From positions 1 through 64,000 of the forward strand of contig JAIBEW010000009.1 of NCBI GenBank assembly GCA_019459085.1: DNA of 64,000 nucleotides. Reading direction: 5' to 3'. This document shows positions 24,305 through 33,107 of the stretch, one piece after another (the stretch's first letter is position 1; every line of letters begins with the position of its first letter). This stretch comes from Kaistella sp. (GTDB lineage: Bacteria > Bacteroidota > Bacteroidia > Flavobacteriales > Weeksellaceae). A program made the translations under genes and the position numbers. The notes beneath the pieces were generated by a model. It was not told the origin of the DNA. It searched no databases and was given only the letters and a program-made list of their open reading frames with translations.

Positions 24305-25069
24305 TTAGAACCTGCTTCGCAACTGAATTCCCGTCAGCACTTTCTTTGTGTACAACGGAAAATCAGCATTCTGAATCCAGCCGTAATAACCCAGATCTTT
24401 CTGGAAAACGTCTTTAACACGATGTCCCTTGTATTTTCCGAAACTGAAAATTTCTTTTTCTTCTTCATCAAAAGCAATAAATCCTGCCAGATCGGCAAAT
24501 TTGTGGTGATGCGAAAATTCGCTCAGTCCTGCGATTTCATTCGGAAGTTCCTCATAATGTCCAACCTGCGCATCCAGTACTTCAAAAGTCGCTAAAACGT
24601 CAGCTTCAGCGGAATGAGCATTCTCCAGATCTTTTTTGCAGTAAAATTTATATGCGGCGGTTAAATTTCTCGGTTCCATTTTATGGAAAATCGTTTGTGC
24701 ATCAATAAGTTTGAATTTGCTTAAATCGAAATCGAGTCCGGCACGAAGAAGTTCTTCCGCAAGAAGCGGAACATCAAAACGGTTCGAATTGAAGCCGCCT
24801 AAATCTGTTCCGGCGATCATTTCCATGACTTTCGAGGCGATTTCACTGAATTTCGGAGCGTCTTTTACATCGTCGTCGCTGATGCCGTGAACGGCGGTGG
24901 ATTCTTTCGGAATGTACATATCGGGATTCACGAGCCACGTTTTGCTTTCGCGGGATGCATCCGGATTCACTTTCAGAATACTGATTTCCACGATTCGGTC
25001 TTTCGCAACATTCGTTCCGGTTGTTTCGAGGTCAAAGATACAGAGCGGTTTATAGAGTTTGAGATTCAT
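24305..25069 (-). CDS. DnaQ-like 3'-5' exonuclease with C-terminal DUF3820-like part
   Basis: A 254-residue protein of the DEDDh family. Exo I is IFDLETTGTN (D and E), Exo II is GFNSNRFDVPLL (N-x3-F-D), and Exo III is HSAEADVLATFEV (H-x4-D). The part after residue about 200 contains FSFGKYKGHRVKDV and YYGWIQNADFPLYTKKVL, typical of the DUF3820 extension found on such exonucleases in Bacteroidota. It could be a DNA polymerase III epsilon-like proofreader or a free-standing exonuclease; the fusion and the lack of a polymerase domain favour the latter. Confidence 0.9.
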   Translation of the reverse strand: MNLKLYKPLCIFDLETTGTNVAKDRIVEISILKVNPDASRESKTWLVNPDMYIPKESTAVHGISDDDVKDAPKFSEIASKVMEMIAGTDLGGFNSNRFDVPLLAEELLRAGLDFDLSKFKLIDAQTIFHKMEPRNLTAAYKFYCKKDLENAHSAEADVLATFEVLDAQVGHYEELPNEIAGLSEFSHHHKFADLAGFIAFDEEEKEIFSFGKYKGHRVKDVFQKDLGYYGWIQNADFPLYTKKVLTGIQLRSRF

Positions 25070-25112
25070 TTATTTGATTTGAAAATGCGGTAATTTAAGA
25101 ATGAGGTGTTTA

Positions 25113-25826
25113 TTATTTAAGCTGTTTCTGGAATATTAATGACACTAAAATATAGTATAATATGACCAGCGGAATTCCAACGATTCCGAAAATAATCAAA
25201 ATCAAAATGGCGCCCACGAGTAAAGCAATTTTAGGGTAATTGTCTTCCAGTTTCATCGATTTGAATTTCATCGCGATCATTTTAATGGGACTCACCAGAA
25301 TCCAAGAAGAAACAATCACAAGCAAGATCAACAAAGCTGAACTTTCAACCAGAACTCTAAAACTTCCGTTTTCCTGAAAAGCATAAAAAAGTCCGAAAAT
25401 CAATATCGTGTTTGAAGGGGTGTTCAGACCTTTGAAATAGTACGTCTGTTCATCATCAAGATTAAAGATGGCCAATCTCAAACAGGAAAAAACGGTGATG
25501 AAAAGTCCGAGATATTTGATTTCAAAAGACATTTCCATTCCGAAAACTTGGTTTCCGAAAGGTTCCAGCGCTTTAAACATGACAATTCCCGGTAAAAGGC
25601 CGAAACTCACCATATCGGCCAGCGAATCGAGCTGCGCGCCCAGATTTGAGTCCGATTTCATCGCGCGGGCAATAAATCCGTCAAAGAAATCCAGCACCAG
25701 CGACAGAATAATGCACACCGCGGTGATTTTATAGTTTCCGCTGAGGAGGTGAATCACGCCGATGCTTCCCGAAAAAAGGTTCGCGAGCGTAAAGGCGTTG
25801 GCCAGGTTATTTTTGATAAAATTCAT
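25113..25826 (-). CDS. pssA: CDP-diacylglycerol--serine O-phosphatidyltransferase
   Basis: Transfers a phosphatidyl group from CDP-diacylglycerol to serine, on the way to phosphatidylethanolamine. The 237-residue integral membrane protein has the CDP-alcohol phosphotransferase motif D-G-x2-A-R-x8-G-x3-D-x3-D as FFDGFIARAMKSDSNLGAQL and DSLADMVSFG. The N-terminal LANAFTLANLFSGSIGV is typical of PssA. The start at 25826 (MNFIKNNL) gives a 4-bp overlap with the next gene upstream, a sign of translational coupling. Confidence 0.92.
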   Translation of the reverse strand: MNFIKNNLANAFTLANLFSGSIGVIHLLSGNYKITAVCIILSLVLDFFDGFIARAMKSDSNLGAQLDSLADMVSFGLLPGIVMFKALEPFGNQVFGMEMSFEIKYLGLFITVFSCLRLAIFNLDDEQTYYFKGLNTPSNTILIFGLFYAFQENGSFRVLVESSALLILLVIVSSWILVSPIKMIAMKFKSMKLEDNYPKIALLVGAILILIIFGIVGIPLVILYYILVSLIFQKQLK

Positions 25827-26689
25827 GATTCTTCTGTAAGTTTCAAATTTAGTTTTCTTAATTGAAAAAGCCATCCAAAAAGAGAAAAAACTGCAGTTAT
25901 TAATGTAAATAGAAGAGAGGCAGAAACCGAAACTGCAGGTTCAAAACTGAAATAGTGAGACGCCTGCAAAAAAAGCATTTCCCGCACTCCGATTCCTGCA
26001 AATGAAATTAAACTGAGCACGGAACTGGCCAGGAAAACAATCGAATAAATGATATAATGACCTGCGATGCCTAAACTTTTAAGGAGAAATACAAAACAAA
26101 GGATCTGCAGGATCTGTATGAATAGCGAAATAACAAATCCTTTAAAAAATACCGGCTGAAAAGTAGAAAAAAACCGTTTCGTAATGAAAAAAGTCAACAA
26201 AATTCCTGCGAAGGCTGCGACTAAAAATAAAACGCTCCATTGTATTTCAAAAAGAGTGGCGGAGAAAAGAAGAATCAATACGCAGATGGCCAAAAGCCCG
26301 CTTAGGCGGTCATTGAAAAGGGCAGAAGTGAGTGTTTTGGCACTCCAACCGAACTTTTTATGCAGCAGGTAAATTTTATATGCGTCGCCGCCGATACCGC
26401 CCGGAATAAAGAAGTTATAAAACATTCCGAGAAAATAAAGTTGGAGATTGCTGCGGAAACTCAGATGGAATTCCCTGGTTTTCAGGAAAAATTCAAGTCT
26501 TTTTGCCGATAAAACCTGTGAAGCCAAAAAAAATACGGCAGCCAGAATCAGCCAGAAAACATGGACTTTCTTCAGAATTTCACCTACTTCCGAAAAGGGG
26601 ATTTTTTTGAAAACAAAATACAGAAGCGCCAGACTTACCCCAATTTTTACAGCATTGAGGAGGATCTTTTTAAGCCGGGACTTTTCCAA
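25823..26689 (-). CDS. Lysylphosphatidylglycerol synthase-type transmembrane (UPF0104) protein
   Basis: A 288-residue polytopic protein with about eight membrane segments and the family motifs FFIPGGIGGDAYKIYLL (typical P-G-x-x-G-D) and SLISFAGIGVREMLF. This is the flippase-like domain seen in MprF, without the C-terminal synthetase domain. Such free-standing members may flip lipids or lipid-linked sugars. It overlaps pssA by 4 bp and the glycosyltransferase gene by 20 bp, so the three genes form one operon. Confidence 0.87.
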   Translation of the reverse strand: MEKSRLKKILLNAVKIGVSLALLYFVFKKIPFSEVGEILKKVHVFWLILAAVFFLASQVLSAKRLEFFLKTREFHLSFRSNLQLYFLGMFYNFFIPGGIGGDAYKIYLLHKKFGWSAKTLTSALFNDRLSGLLAICVLILLFSATLFEIQWSVLFLVAAFAGILLTFFITKRFFSTFQPVFFKGFVISLFIQILQILCFVFLLKSLGIAGHYIIYSIVFLASSVLSLISFAGIGVREMLFLQASHYFSFEPAVSVSASLLFTLITAVFSLFGWLFQLRKLNLKLTEES

Positions 26690-27623
26690 AACTTGTTATT
26701 TTTCTGATGTTGAAAGGCCTTTTGCTTTGCGATTCGTAATAGGTTTTCATGAGCATGTCGATCACAATTCCGGTCGTGAAAAACTGAATCCCGATGAATA
26801 CGAGCAGAACGCCTAAAATCAGTAGCGGTCTTCCGCCGATATCATTCCCCAGTAATTTTACGACTAATAAGTAAGCGTTTATGGTCATTCCGAGTAAAAA
26901 GGCCGCCAAACCGATGTTTCCGAAAAGGTAAATCGGTTTCGAAAGATATTTCTGGTTAAAAAGCACCAAAAGAAGATCGTTAATGACTTTAAAAGTCCGG
27001 TTCATCCCGTATTTGGAAACGCCAAACTGTCTCGCATGATGTTTTACAGGCATTTCAGCAATTCTGGCGCCGTTCAGATGGGCCATTAAACTGATGAAAC
27101 GGTGGTTTTCGCCATACAGATTCAGGTCTTTGGCGGTTTCGTGGGTAAAGACTTTCAGCGCGCAACCCTGGTCTGAGATATTGAGTTTTGTAGATTTCTT
27201 GATGATGAAATTTGCAATTCTGGAAGGAATGGTGCGGACCGAAGAATCCTGTCTTTTCTGTCTTTTCCCGACCACGAGGTCGTAATCGCCTTTTTCCAGA
27301 AGATCAACCATCGCGGGAATATCCGACGGATCGTTCTGCAGATCGCCGTCGAGCGTAATGATATAGTCTCCTGTTGCAAAATCGAAACCCGCCATCATGG
27401 CCGAACTTTGTCCGTAATTTTTTTTAAGTTCAATCAGCACAACAGTCGGATCGTTTTTCTCTTTGATCTCCCTAACGGTTCGGTCCGACGAATGATCATC
27501 GATCAGGATTAATTCATATTGAAAATCCTGCATGGATTCCCGGATCCGGTCGATCAGGATTCCGGCATTTCCCTCTTCGTTATACATCGGGATCACCAAA
27601 GAGTAGAATTTATTATAATCCAT
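26670..27623 (-). CDS. Family 2 glycosyltransferase (polyprenyl-phosphate hexose synthase type)
   Basis: A 317-residue membrane-bound GT2 enzyme. The catalytic domain has YSLVIPMYNEEGN, LIDDHSSDRT and the DxD-like DGDLQNDP; after it come two membrane helices (about residues 230-300), the form of DPM1/GtrB-type enzymes that put a sugar on undecaprenyl phosphate. The start at 27623 (MDYNKFYSLVI) fits homologues; a further 17 upstream residues would cross the promoter. It is first in the operon with the flippase-like gene and pssA, and it is divergent from a GT39 gene that could use the lipid-linked sugar (inference). Confidence 0.9.
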   Translation of the reverse strand: MDYNKFYSLVIPMYNEEGNAGILIDRIRESMQDFQYELILIDDHSSDRTVREIKEKNDPTVVLIELKKNYGQSSAMMAGFDFATGDYIITLDGDLQNDPSDIPAMVDLLEKGDYDLVVGKRQKRQDSSVRTIPSRIANFIIKKSTKLNISDQGCALKVFTHETAKDLNLYGENHRFISLMAHLNGARIAEMPVKHHARQFGVSKYGMNRTFKVINDLLLVLFNQKYLSKPIYLFGNIGLAAFLLGMTINAYLLVVKLLGNDIGGRPLLILGVLLVFIGIQFFTTGIVIDMLMKTYYESQSKRPFNIRKITSFGKVPA

Positions 27624-27641
27624 TCGTATGTGTTGATTTAT

Positions 27642-27649
27642 TAAATTTG
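27642..27649 (+). promoter_or_regulatory. Predicted -7 box for the GT39 gene
   Basis: TAAATTTG, a perfect TAnnTTTG match, 39 bp before the ATG at 27689. Confidence 0.45.
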
Positions 27650-27663
27650 CAGCAGAACTTCTG

Positions 27664-27671
27664 CAAAAATA
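27664..27671 (-). promoter_or_regulatory. Predicted -7 box for the GT2-flippase-pssA operon
   Basis: Minus strand reads TATTTTTG, about 40 bp before the start at 27623. It lies downstream of the plus-strand box, so the two divergent transcripts would cross each other's promoter. Confidence 0.45.
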
Positions 27672-27688
27672 CAAAAACTAATTTTCTG

Positions 27689-29317
27689 ATGACTCAAAAT
27701 CAACTGCTTTCCAAGAGACAAATATTTCTTCTGTTTGTGGGGTTTTCGGTGGTGTATATTTCCGGACTGTTCATTCCTTTGATGGAAAACGATTCTGCCC
27801 AGCATGCAACCATGGCCATGAAAATGGTGCTGAATAATGATTTCCTGAACATCTTCAAAGGCGAAAATCCTTATCTGGATAAACCGCATCTGCATTTCTG
27901 GCTTTCAGCATTTTCGATGAAAATATTTGGAATCAGTCACATTGCGTACAGAATTCCTGCGCTTCTATGTCTTGCTCTGGCATGTTTTTCAACCAAGAAA
28001 CTGGCGGATCTGCTGTATAACAATGAAAACCTGAGTTATCTGGCGTCGCTCATCTTTCTGTCGGCTCAAACCATTATTCTGTCGGCACATGATGTGCGGA
28101 CTGATGCGGTGTTAACGGGTTTTATTATGTTTTCGGTGTGGCAGTTTGTGAAATTCATCAAAACCCAAAATACAGTTGCGGTGTTGTTGGCAGGATTTGG
28201 AACAGCGATGGCTTTTTCGTCGAAAGGTCAGATGGCCATCGTCATCATTGGTTTTTGTATTCTCGCATATCTGCTGTATTCAAGGGAATGGAAAAGATTT
28301 TTTAATCTGAAAATTATGCTTGCCGCACTCGCTTTTATCGTTGGGATTCTGCCGGTTTTATATGCGTATCATCATCAGTTCGGAAAGGAAGGGATTGAAT
28401 TTATCCTCTTCAACCAAAGTGTAAACCGCCTGAACGGGACCGGATTCGAGGAAACCAGCCCGGATTATTTTTTCTTTTTTCACACTTTGCTGTGGGCGTT
28501 TCTGCCTTTTTCTCTGGCTTTTTATGTAGGAGTTTTTCAGAAATCCGCGTTTTTGATTAAAAACAGGTTCAGGAAAATCGCCGGAGTTGAATTTCTCACG
28601 CTCGGCGGATTTTGGCTCGTGATGCTTCTTTTCAGTGCTTCGAAGTTTAAACTTCCGCACTACCTGAACGGACTGATCGGGGTTTTGGCAGTTTTTACAG
28701 CAGCTTATCTTTTTGAAATATACAGAAGAAATCAGGTCAGGAAAATAAAAGTTTTATATGTCATTCAGCTTGTAGTGATTTTTGGGAGTATTGCCGGGAT
28801 AGGCCTGCTCATTCATTATTTTACAGGAATTCCGAATAAAGTGATGTATGTATTGACTGCTTTGATTTTCGCTTTTTTGCTTTTCATGATTTTTGTAAAA
28901 GAGAATCCTTTCAGAAAATATGTTTTTATTTCCCTGCTTTTTGCAGTTGCGGTGAATTTATTCCTCAACACGCAGTTCTATCCGGTGCTCACGCAATATC
29001 AGGGTGGCCTGAAGCTGGCCGGATTTGTAAATGAAAACCATCTCTACAAAGAAAAAATTCTGATGCTGAAAGGCAACGAAACCTGGTCTTTCGATTTTTA
29101 CACCGGTAGAAATACGCCACGGGTGGAAGAAACTAACCTGAAAAAAGATGATATGCTCGTTATTTCAAGGGAAGAGCTTGGAAAACTCAAAAAGAATTAC
29201 CTCATCATCAATACCCAAAATCATTTCAGGATCACGCGGCTTTCCCTTAAATTTCTCAATCCTGAAAAAAGAGCAGGCCAACTGGATCAGATGTTTTTAG
29301 TGCAAATTTTAAACTGA
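27689..29317 (+). CDS. Family 39 glycosyltransferase, ArnT/PMT-like
   Basis: A 542-residue membrane protein with about 11-12 segments. The first periplasmic loop has the acidic PMT motif MENDSAQHATMAM (D-x-A) and the second loop DKPHLHFWLSAFSMKIFGIS, followed by AYRIPALLCLAL, all typical of ArnT and related lipid-linked sugar transferases (PF13231/PF02366). Such enzymes move a sugar from undecaprenyl phosphate to lipid A or to a protein on the outer side of the membrane. The acceptor here is unknown; the divergent GT2/flippase/pssA operon suggests an envelope lipid or lipid A target. The ATG at 27689 is the first that leaves room for the predicted promoter. Confidence 0.88.
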   Translation: MTQNQLLSKRQIFLLFVGFSVVYISGLFIPLMENDSAQHATMAMKMVLNNDFLNIFKGENPYLDKPHLHFWLSAFSMKIFGISHIAYRIPALLCLALACFSTKKLADLLYNNENLSYLASLIFLSAQTIILSAHDVRTDAVLTGFIMFSVWQFVKFIKTQNTVAVLLAGFGTAMAFSSKGQMAIVIIGFCILAYLLYSREWKRFFNLKIMLAALAFIVGILPVLYAYHHQFGKEGIEFILFNQSVNRLNGTGFEETSPDYFFFFHTLLWAFLPFSLAFYVGVFQKSAFLIKNRFRKIAGVEFLTLGGFWLVMLLFSASKFKLPHYLNGLIGVLAVFTAAYLFEIYRRNQVRKIKVLYVIQLVVIFGSIAGIGLLIHYFTGIPNKVMYVLTALIFAFLLFMIFVKENPFRKYVFISLLFAVAVNLFLNTQFYPVLTQYQGGLKLAGFVNENHLYKEKILMLKGNETWSFDFYTGRNTPRVEETNLKKDDMLVISREELGKLKKNYLIINTQNHFRITRLSLKFLNPEKRAGQLDQMFLVQILN

Positions 29318-29429
29318 CGCGTTATTCATTTTAAATAAGTCGCATAATTTTGCTTCAGTTGATGAATTTAATTTGACGTTTAACTTTTTTTAATTACTTT
29401 TATCCAACCTTAAATTAAAAATTTACAAA

Positions 29430-29852
29430 ATGAAGAAAATAGTTTTCGCTTTTGTTGCCTTATTTTTCGCAACATTGTCTTATGCCCAAATCGAAGGAAA
29501 ATGGAAAACCATCGATGATGAAACCGGAAAACCGAAGTCAATCGTGGAGATCACGAAAAAAGCGGATGGTAAATATTATGGAAAAATCATACAATTGCTT
29601 ATTAAGCCAGATAACAATACTTGTGTAGATTGTACAGATGATAGAAAAAATAAGCCTTTACTAGGTTTAGAAATTATTCGTGGATTGAAGAAAAACGGGA
29701 ATGAATTTTCTGGCGGAACCATAGTTAATCCCAAAGGCGGAAAAGAATATAGTTGTAAAATTACCAGAAGTGGCAATAAATTAAATGTAAAAGGAAGTTT
29801 AAAATCTTTTTCATTTATCGGTAAAACACAAACCTGGCATTTGGTTAAATAA
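29430..29852 (+). CDS. DUF2147 domain-containing secreted protein
   Basis: A 140-residue protein with a signal peptide (MKKIVFAFVALFFATLSYAQ) and a DUF2147 beta-barrel-like domain: GKWKTIDDETGKPKSIVEI, LLGLEIIRGLKKNGNEFSGG and IVNPKGGKEYSCKI, ending TQTWHLVK. The two internal Cys (CVDC) may form a disulfide. The family is periplasmic and of unknown function. It is a single-gene unit with a terminator 16 bp after the stop. Confidence 0.9.
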   Translation: MKKIVFAFVALFFATLSYAQIEGKWKTIDDETGKPKSIVEITKKADGKYYGKIIQLLIKPDNNTCVDCTDDRKNKPLLGLEIIRGLKKNGNEFSGGTIVNPKGGKEYSCKITRSGNKLNVKGSLKSFSFIGKTQTWHLVK

Positions 29853-29867
29853 TCCTAAAACAAAAAT

Positions 29868-29904
29868 AAAAAGAGCAAGTTCGAAAGAGTTGCTCTTTTT
29901 TTGT
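29868..29904 (+). terminator. Intrinsic terminator after the DUF2147 gene
   Basis: Stem AAAAAGAGCAA / TTGCTCTTTTT with an 11-nt loop, continuing into a T run. The A-rich left arm may also let it work in the other direction. Confidence 0.8.
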
Positions 29905-29937
29905 AGCGTATTGCATAAAAAATTTGTAAAAAATCTC

Positions 29938-29945
29938 TACTTTTG
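29938..29945 (+). promoter_or_regulatory. Predicted -7 box for pdhB
   Basis: TACTTTTG fits TAnnTTTG and ends 15 bp before the first ATG used by pdhB. Confidence 0.5.
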
Positions 29946-29960
29946 TACTCTAAATTTTCT

Positions 29961-30950
29961 ATGAACATGAAGGAATATACTTTTCGGGAAGTGATTTGTC
30001 AGGCCATGAGTGAAGAAATGCGCAAAGATGAATCCATTTATTTAATGGGTGAGGAAGTTGCGGAATACAATGGGGCCTACAAAGCTTCGAAAGGCATGCT
30101 GGATGAATTTGGTGCCAAAAGAGTGATTGATACGCCTATTGCCGAACTCGGTTTCACAGGAATCGCAGTAGGATCTGCCATGAACGGTAACCGTCCGATT
30201 GTGGAATATATGACCTTCAATTTCGCGTTGGTAGGAATCGATCAGATCATCAACAATGCAGCAAAAATCCGTCAGATGAGCGGCGGACAGTGGAATTGCC
30301 CGATTGTATTCAGAGGTCCAACTGCTTCTGCAGGACAGCTCGGAGCCACCCATTCTCAGGCTTTTGAATCATGGTTTGCGAATACGCCGGGCCTGAAGGT
30401 GGTCGTGCCTTCAAATCCTTATGATGCAAAAGGCTTGCTGAAAACTGCCATTCAGGACAATGATCCTGTAATTTTCATGGAATCAGAGCAGATGTATGGC
30501 GATAAAATGGAAATTCCTGAGGAAGAGTATTACATCCCTATCGGGAAAGCTGATATCAAAAAAGAAGGAAAAGATGTGACGTTGGTATCTTTTGGTAAAA
30601 TCATGAAACTGGCGATGCAGGCTGCAGACGACATGGAAAAAGAAGGAATCTCCGTAGAAGTGATCGACCTCAGAACCGTTCGACCTCTCGACTTCGATAC
30701 CGTTCTGGAATCCGTAAAGAAAACAAACCGACTTGTGATTCTGGAAGAAGCGTGGCCTTTCGGCTCTGTATCTTCAGAAATCGCGTATATGGTTCAGCAG
30801 AAAGCATTCGATTATCTCGACGCCCCGATCAAGAGAATCACAACACCCGACGCGCCGGCTCCGTATTCGGCAGCACTGTTCGCAGAGTGGTTCCCAAAAC
30901 TGGAAAAGGTAAAAGAAGAAATTAAAAAAGCCATGTATCTGAAAGCATAA
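29961..30950 (+). CDS. pdhB: Pyruvate dehydrogenase E1 component, beta subunit
   Basis: Beta subunit of the thiamine-dependent E1 of the pyruvate dehydrogenase complex. The 329-residue product shows the transketolase-type pyrimidine-binding domain (MGEEVAEYNGAYKASKGMLDEFG, DTPIAELGFTGIAVGSAM), and the C-terminal domain with VIDLRTVRPLDFDTVLESVKKTNR and EEAWPFGSVSSEIA. The alpha subunit, E2 and E3 genes are not in the window; separate location of pdhB is common in this group. The start could be 29961 (MNMKEYTF) or 29967 (MKEYTF); both lie right behind the predicted promoter. Confidence 0.94.
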   Translation: MNMKEYTFREVICQAMSEEMRKDESIYLMGEEVAEYNGAYKASKGMLDEFGAKRVIDTPIAELGFTGIAVGSAMNGNRPIVEYMTFNFALVGIDQIINNAAKIRQMSGGQWNCPIVFRGPTASAGQLGATHSQAFESWFANTPGLKVVVPSNPYDAKGLLKTAIQDNDPVIFMESEQMYGDKMEIPEEEYYIPIGKADIKKEGKDVTLVSFGKIMKLAMQAADDMEKEGISVEVIDLRTVRPLDFDTVLESVKKTNRLVILEEAWPFGSVSSEIAYMVQQKAFDYLDAPIKRITTPDAPAPYSAALFAEWFPKLEKVKEEIKKAMYLKA

Positions 30951-31025
30951 CTAAACTCCCGAAAGGGCGTTTTTTGGTTTAAGAAAATAAATATATAAAA
31001 ACGGCCGACCAACTGCTTTTTAATA

Positions 31026-31033
31026 TAAATTTG
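31026..31033 (+). promoter_or_regulatory. Predicted -7 box for kup
   Basis: TAAATTTG fits TAnnTTTG, 18 bp before the ATG at 31052. Confidence 0.5.
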
Positions 31034-31051
31034 CAGAAATTTTATAAGAAG

Positions 31052-33025
31052 ATGGCTCAGCATTTAGATATTAAAAAATTATCTGCAGTAGGTGTTCTGG
31101 TTTCTCTGGGTATTGTATTCGGAGATATCGGTACCTCTCCGCTTTATGTAATGAAGGCCATTGTAAATGCACGGCAAGCGGGCGCAACAATGCCCTTCGA
31201 TGAGTATATTGAAGGAGCCCTTTCCTGTATTATCTGGACCCTCACGCTGCAAACCACCATCAAATATGTAATAATCGCCTTAAGAGCCGACAATAAAGGG
31301 GAAGGAGGAATCCTGTCTCTGTATTCCCTGGTGAAGAGGCTTAAAAAGAAATGGCTGTATGTCGTCGCGATCATTGGAGCAGCCACATTGGTTGCAGACA
31401 GTGTCATCACGCCGTCTCTTACCGTGATGTCGGCCATTGAAGGGTTAAAGATCTACAATCCTGAAACACCTGTCGTGCTGATTACCTGTGCTATTTTATT
31501 TATCGTTTTTGTGGTGCAGCAGTTCGGTACGGCATCTATCGGAAAATTCTTCGGTCCGGTGATGGTGATCTGGTTTCTTACTCTTGGTGGCTTCGGAGCC
31601 ATGCATATCTTTGACCATCTGGAAATACTGAAAGCGTTTAATCCTTATTACGCTTATAATCTGATAACGCATTCCCCAAGTGCGATCATTATTATGGGGG
31701 CTGTTTTCCTCTGTACAACAGGCGCAGAAGCGCTGTATTCTGACTTAGGACATTGCGGTAAGAAAAACATACAGGTGAGCTGGATCTTTGTAAAAGTCAT
31801 GCTTATTTTAAATTATCTTGGTCAGGGTGCATGGCTTTTGGATAATTACAAGGAAGTGTTCACAGGAACCAATCCTTTTTTCGGCATTTTGCCGGAATGG
31901 GCCATTCTTCCTGGAGTAATTCTTGCAACCGCCGCAGCTATTATTGCCAGTCAGGCGGTGATTACCGGATCCTTTACCATGTTTTCTGAAGCCATGTCTA
32001 CTTCCTTCTGGCCCAATCAGCAGATTGATTATCCTTCCGGGATAAAAGGACAGATGTATATTCCGAGAATCAACTGGGGCCTTATGGTTTTATGTTTCGT
32101 TGTGGTCATCTATTTCCAGGAGTCGGAAAAAATGGAGGCTGCTTACGGACTTACCATCACCATCACCATGCTCATGACGACTATTCTGTTATTGTTTTGG
32201 CTCAGCAGGACCAAGATCAACAGAATTTTTATCATCGGCTTTGCCATGACCTACCTGTTCATTGAATTGGGCTTTTTCTATGCCAATGTCATTAAGTTCT
32301 TCGACGGAGGATGGCTCACCATGGTGCTCGGCGGATTTATTGCGGTGTGTATGTATGCCTGGTATAACGGCAGAGCGATTAAAGCGAAATTCATCAAATT
32401 TGTTAAACTCGATAAATATGTATCGATTATCAAAGAACTGAAGCTGGACGAAACTATTCCGAAGTATTCTACCAACCTTGCCTTTTTAAGCCGTGCAAAA
32501 AGAGATGATGAGATTGAAGCGAAAATCATCTATTCCATCCTGCGGAAACAGCCCAAAAGGGCAGACCACTATTTCATCCTCAATATCGTGAATCAGGAAG
32601 ATCCTTTCACCTTTAAATACACCGTGGATGAAATTATGCCCGGAACCATTTACAGGATCAATTTCCTTCTAGGGTTCAAGATCGACCGCCGGATCAATGA
32701 TTATTTCGACCAGGTGTTGGCAGACATGATGGAGGATGATACCATTCCTTCACGCAGCAGCCATCCGTCTTTGCGGTCCCACAATATTCCTCCAGATTTG
32801 AAATATGTGATCATCGACAATACCTATATCAACGATGCGCTTCTGACGGTAAAAGAAAAAATCATTCTGAATATCTATAATTTTGTAAAATACATCGGCA
32901 GTGATGATTTCAAGGCATGGGGGGTTTCACCACACAATGTAGTGGTAGAGTCGGCTCCGCTGCTTGATCAGAAAGTAGTAACGAAAAAAATACAACAGGT
33001 GGGATTCCGGCATTTTCATTCCTAA
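31052..33025 (+). CDS. kup: KUP/HAK/KT family potassium transporter
   Basis: Proton-coupled potassium uptake protein. The 657-residue protein begins with the family hallmark GIVFGDIGTSPLYV (residues about 19-32) and has about 12 membrane segments up to residue ~450, with GEGGILSLYSLV and GTGAEALYSDLGHCGKKNI-type motifs (here CTTGAEALYSDLGHCG), followed by a cytoplasmic C-terminal domain. Length fits Kup (620-660). The start at 31052 (MAQHLDIKKL) lies right behind the predicted promoter. Confidence 0.96.
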   Translation: MAQHLDIKKLSAVGVLVSLGIVFGDIGTSPLYVMKAIVNARQAGATMPFDEYIEGALSCIIWTLTLQTTIKYVIIALRADNKGEGGILSLYSLVKRLKKKWLYVVAIIGAATLVADSVITPSLTVMSAIEGLKIYNPETPVVLITCAILFIVFVVQQFGTASIGKFFGPVMVIWFLTLGGFGAMHIFDHLEILKAFNPYYAYNLITHSPSAIIIMGAVFLCTTGAEALYSDLGHCGKKNIQVSWIFVKVMLILNYLGQGAWLLDNYKEVFTGTNPFFGILPEWAILPGVILATAAAIIASQAVITGSFTMFSEAMSTSFWPNQQIDYPSGIKGQMYIPRINWGLMVLCFVVVIYFQESEKMEAAYGLTITITMLMTTILLLFWLSRTKINRIFIIGFAMTYLFIELGFFYANVIKFFDGGWLTMVLGGFIAVCMYAWYNGRAIKAKFIKFVKLDKYVSIIKELKLDETIPKYSTNLAFLSRAKRDDEIEAKIIYSILRKQPKRADHYFILNIVNQEDPFTFKYTVDEIMPGTIYRINFLLGFKIDRRINDYFDQVLADMMEDDTIPSRSSHPSLRSHNIPPDLKYVIIDNTYINDALLTVKEKIILNIYNFVKYIGSDDFKAWGVSPHNVVVESAPLLDQKVVTKKIQQVGFRHFHS

Positions 33026-33083
33026 TCGGATTAGCCAAGTGCAATGCAGTTTCTGTCGGCAACTGCTATTAATAAAAAAACAA

Positions 33084-33091
33084 TAAATTTG
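33084..33091 (+). promoter_or_regulatory. Predicted -7 box for the Fur-type gene
   Basis: TAAATTTG fits TAnnTTTG, 16 bp before the ATG at 33108. Confidence 0.5.
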
Positions 33092-33107
33092 TATATAATT
33101 TATTTGA

